From Shinella lacus (GTDB lineage Bacteria; Pseudomonadota; Alphaproteobacteria; Rhizobiales; Rhizobiaceae): DNA of 64,000 nt. The translations under genes were made by a program, and so were the position numbers. The stretch is from positions 372,001 to 436,000 of the forward strand of contig NZ_WHSB02000002.1 in assembly GCF_010994755.1 (NCBI RefSeq). Direction: 5' to 3'. The stretch's first letter is position 1. Every line of letters begins with the position of its first letter. The notes under the pieces were generated by a model. It saw only the letters and a program-made list of their open reading frames with translations. It did not search any database and was not told the DNA's origin. This document shows positions 62,847-64,000 of this stretch, one piece after another.

Positions 62847-63113
62847 ATGCTATTCGACCGGAGGTTAAAATTGTTCTCGAAGATAACCATTGTCGCCACG
62901 ACCTGCCTTGTCCTCGCCGCGGCCGGGGAGGCGCCAGAAGGCACCGGCGGCATCATGGCGCGACCGTCTGATCCGGAAAAAGCCGTACAGGCGGAATATG
63001 AAAATCTGAAGTCCAAGGGCACGCGCGACGCGCTCGAGCTTTTCATCGCGCGCCATCCCGAACACCCGCTCGCCGACAGGGCGCGCGAGGACATCAAGCG
63101 GCTTGGCAAGTAG
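62847..63113 (+). CDS. Small exported protein with a TPR-like tail
   Basis: 88 residues. An N-terminal hydrophobic segment (KITIVATTCLVLAAAG) looks like a signal or membrane anchor. The rest (AEYENLKSKGTRDALELFIA then RHPEHPLADRAREDIKRL) resembles the single repeat found in bacterial caspase-like and TPR proteins (F-x-x-R-x-P-x-x-P-x-A-x-x-A). Function unknown. The start ATG 62847 or a TTG at 62871 are both possible. It is divergent from the metalloprotease gene with 142 bases between. Confidence 0.6.
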   Translation: MLFDRRLKLFSKITIVATTCLVLAAAGEAPEGTGGIMARPSDPEKAVQAEYENLKSKGTRDALELFIARHPEHPLADRAREDIKRLGK

Positions 63114-63138
63114 TCGTACCTTTGAAACCGCAGATTGA

Positions 63139-63162
63139 AGGGCGCCGCGAGGCGCCCTTTTT
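63139..63162 (+). terminator. Rho-independent terminator
   Basis: AGGGCGCC (63139-63146) pairs with GGCGCCCT (63151-63158) around GCGA, followed by TTTT. Confidence 0.85.
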
Positions 63163-63351
63163 GCGTCTGTTTTCGCACTCCTGATGTTCCCTGGGTGACC
63201 TTTTCCAGCCTTCTTCCCGCGCATGCGAAACCAACCCGAATAAAGCCGGACGCCCACGCGTCGATAGGACGAATGCGGTTGACGAACGTCATGGGCCTTG
63301 CCAGCATGCCCCTGGAATTCGGACCGTCCAGTTGAATTGTGGGGGCATACG

Positions 63352-64000
63352 TTGACTGCGGGTTCCATCATCGCAACAATCCTGATCGTTTTCGCCGGCC
63401 TGCTGGCCGTGCCGGCCGTCAGCCATACCAATGCGGGCACGACTTTTTCGCTGATGGCCTCGTCCATGGCCTTCGTCGCCATGGGGATCGCGCAGTTCAT
63501 GGCGACGCGCCCGCCCTTCATCGAGCGGCTTTTCGGCGGGCTCGACCGCATCTACCAATTCCATCGCAAGATCGGCATCGCGGTGCTCTGTCTTATCCTG
63601 GTGCATTATTTCATTGCACCGGATTTCCAGGGCCTTGCCGTCACCAGCGGATTGAACATTCTTGCGGCGACGGCGGGTGAGTGGGCCTTCTACGGCTTCG
63701 TCTTCCTGCTCATCCTCAGCATCGTGAAGGTGATCCCGAAGACGCGCTTCCAGATTCCCTATCAATACTGGCGCATCACGCACCGCTTCATCGGCCTGCT
63801 TTTCGTCATGGTGGCCTTCCACCAGATGTTCATCAAGCGGCCCTATGACGGCACGGCTTTCCTGGCGACCTATCTGAACCTCTTTGCCGCGGTCGGCATC
63901 GTCAGCTACGCCTATACGCAGCTACTGCCCTGGCTTCGCACCCGCCGCTACGAGGTGGTGAATGTCGAGCGCCACGAGGGCGCGACGATCATTTCCGCAA
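63352..64000 (+). CDS. Ferric reductase-like transmembrane protein, N-terminal part
   Basis: Truncated by the window edge: 216 residues are visible. It has about six membrane segments. The heme-ligand type His pairs are in FHRKIGIAVL/LVHYF and YWRITHRFIGLLF/VAFHQMF. After TRRYEVVNVERHEGATI the FAD/NAD part begins. This is the ferric-reductase-like domain followed by an FNR-type domain (MsrQ/FRE relatives). The TTG at 63352 is chosen because GGGGG lies eight bases upstream and the frame has no ATG before the first membrane helix. Confidence 0.8.
   Translation, partial: MTAGSIIATILIVFAGLLAVPAVSHTNAGTTFSLMASSMAFVAMGIAQFMATRPPFIERLFGGLDRIYQFHRKIGIAVLCLILVHYFIAPDFQGLAVTSGLNILAATAGEWAFYGFVFLLILSIVKVIPKTRFQIPYQYWRITHRFIGLLFVMVAFHQMFIKRPYDGTAFLATYLNLFAAVGIVSYAYTQLLPWLRTRRYEVVNVERHEGATIISA

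Overview
This is a GC-rich chromosomal segment from an alphaproteobacterium, most likely a member of the Rhizobiaceae (Rhizobium, Agrobacterium, Sinorhizobium/Ensifer or Shinella type). The evidence is gene order and protein type: kdsA-eno-ftsB-pdhABC-lpd-lipA-ratA, cinA/ispDF, dusB-ntrB-ntrC-ntrY-ntrX-trkA-dat-hfq-hflX-mazG, a lipoyl-bearing E1-beta subunit, a fused IspDF, and a cysG-DUF2849-cysI-DUF934 sulfite-assimilation operon. The genus cannot be fixed from the sequence alone. No rRNA, tRNA, CRISPR array, transposase or integrase was found.

Layout. 1-5843: tail of a NifU-like scaffold gene, yidD, a DUF1697 gene, a low-GC foreign insert carrying one frameshifted AlbA/HATPase-type gene, thrS and an acyltransferase. 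5840-13923: secreted and flavoprotein genes, a first paired inverted-repeat element, a CitE-like protein, a DUF2336 protein, parE and an alpha/beta hydrolase. 13976-17150: tpiA, secG, pyrG. 17202-28440: an accessory-type stretch of regulators with divergent targets (AraC/SDR, TetR/MFS, GlxA/cysteine hydrolase), a GT21-like glycosyltransferase, a kinase-USP fusion coupled to a metallophosphoesterase, an FAD oxidoreductase and a VOC protein. 28442-40590: kdsA, eno, a second paired repeat element, ftsB, the pyruvate dehydrogenase complex with lipA, and small conserved genes. 40587-54783: cinA and ispDF on the minus strand, then the nitrogen two-component cluster, potassium uptake regulation, hfq, hflX and mazG. 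54784-60520: a deaminase, then siroheme synthesis, sulfite/nitrite reductase and ferredoxin-NADP reductase. 60572-64000: a GntR regulator, an RTX M10 metalloprotease, a small exported protein and the start of a ferric-reductase-like membrane protein.

Working together: eno, pdhABC, lpd and lipA take 2-phosphoglycerate to acetyl-CoA, with lipA making the cofactor carried by PdhB and PdhC. NtrBC and NtrYX sense nitrogen status. cysG makes the siroheme used by cysI, and the ferredoxin reductase two genes on may supply electrons. The most notable non-gene structures are a triple operator between the MFS and TetR genes, twin palindromes before the GntR gene, inverted repeats before eno and pdhA, and two MITE-like elements with about 30-35 bp terminal inverted repeats at 8146-8381 and 30788-31012.
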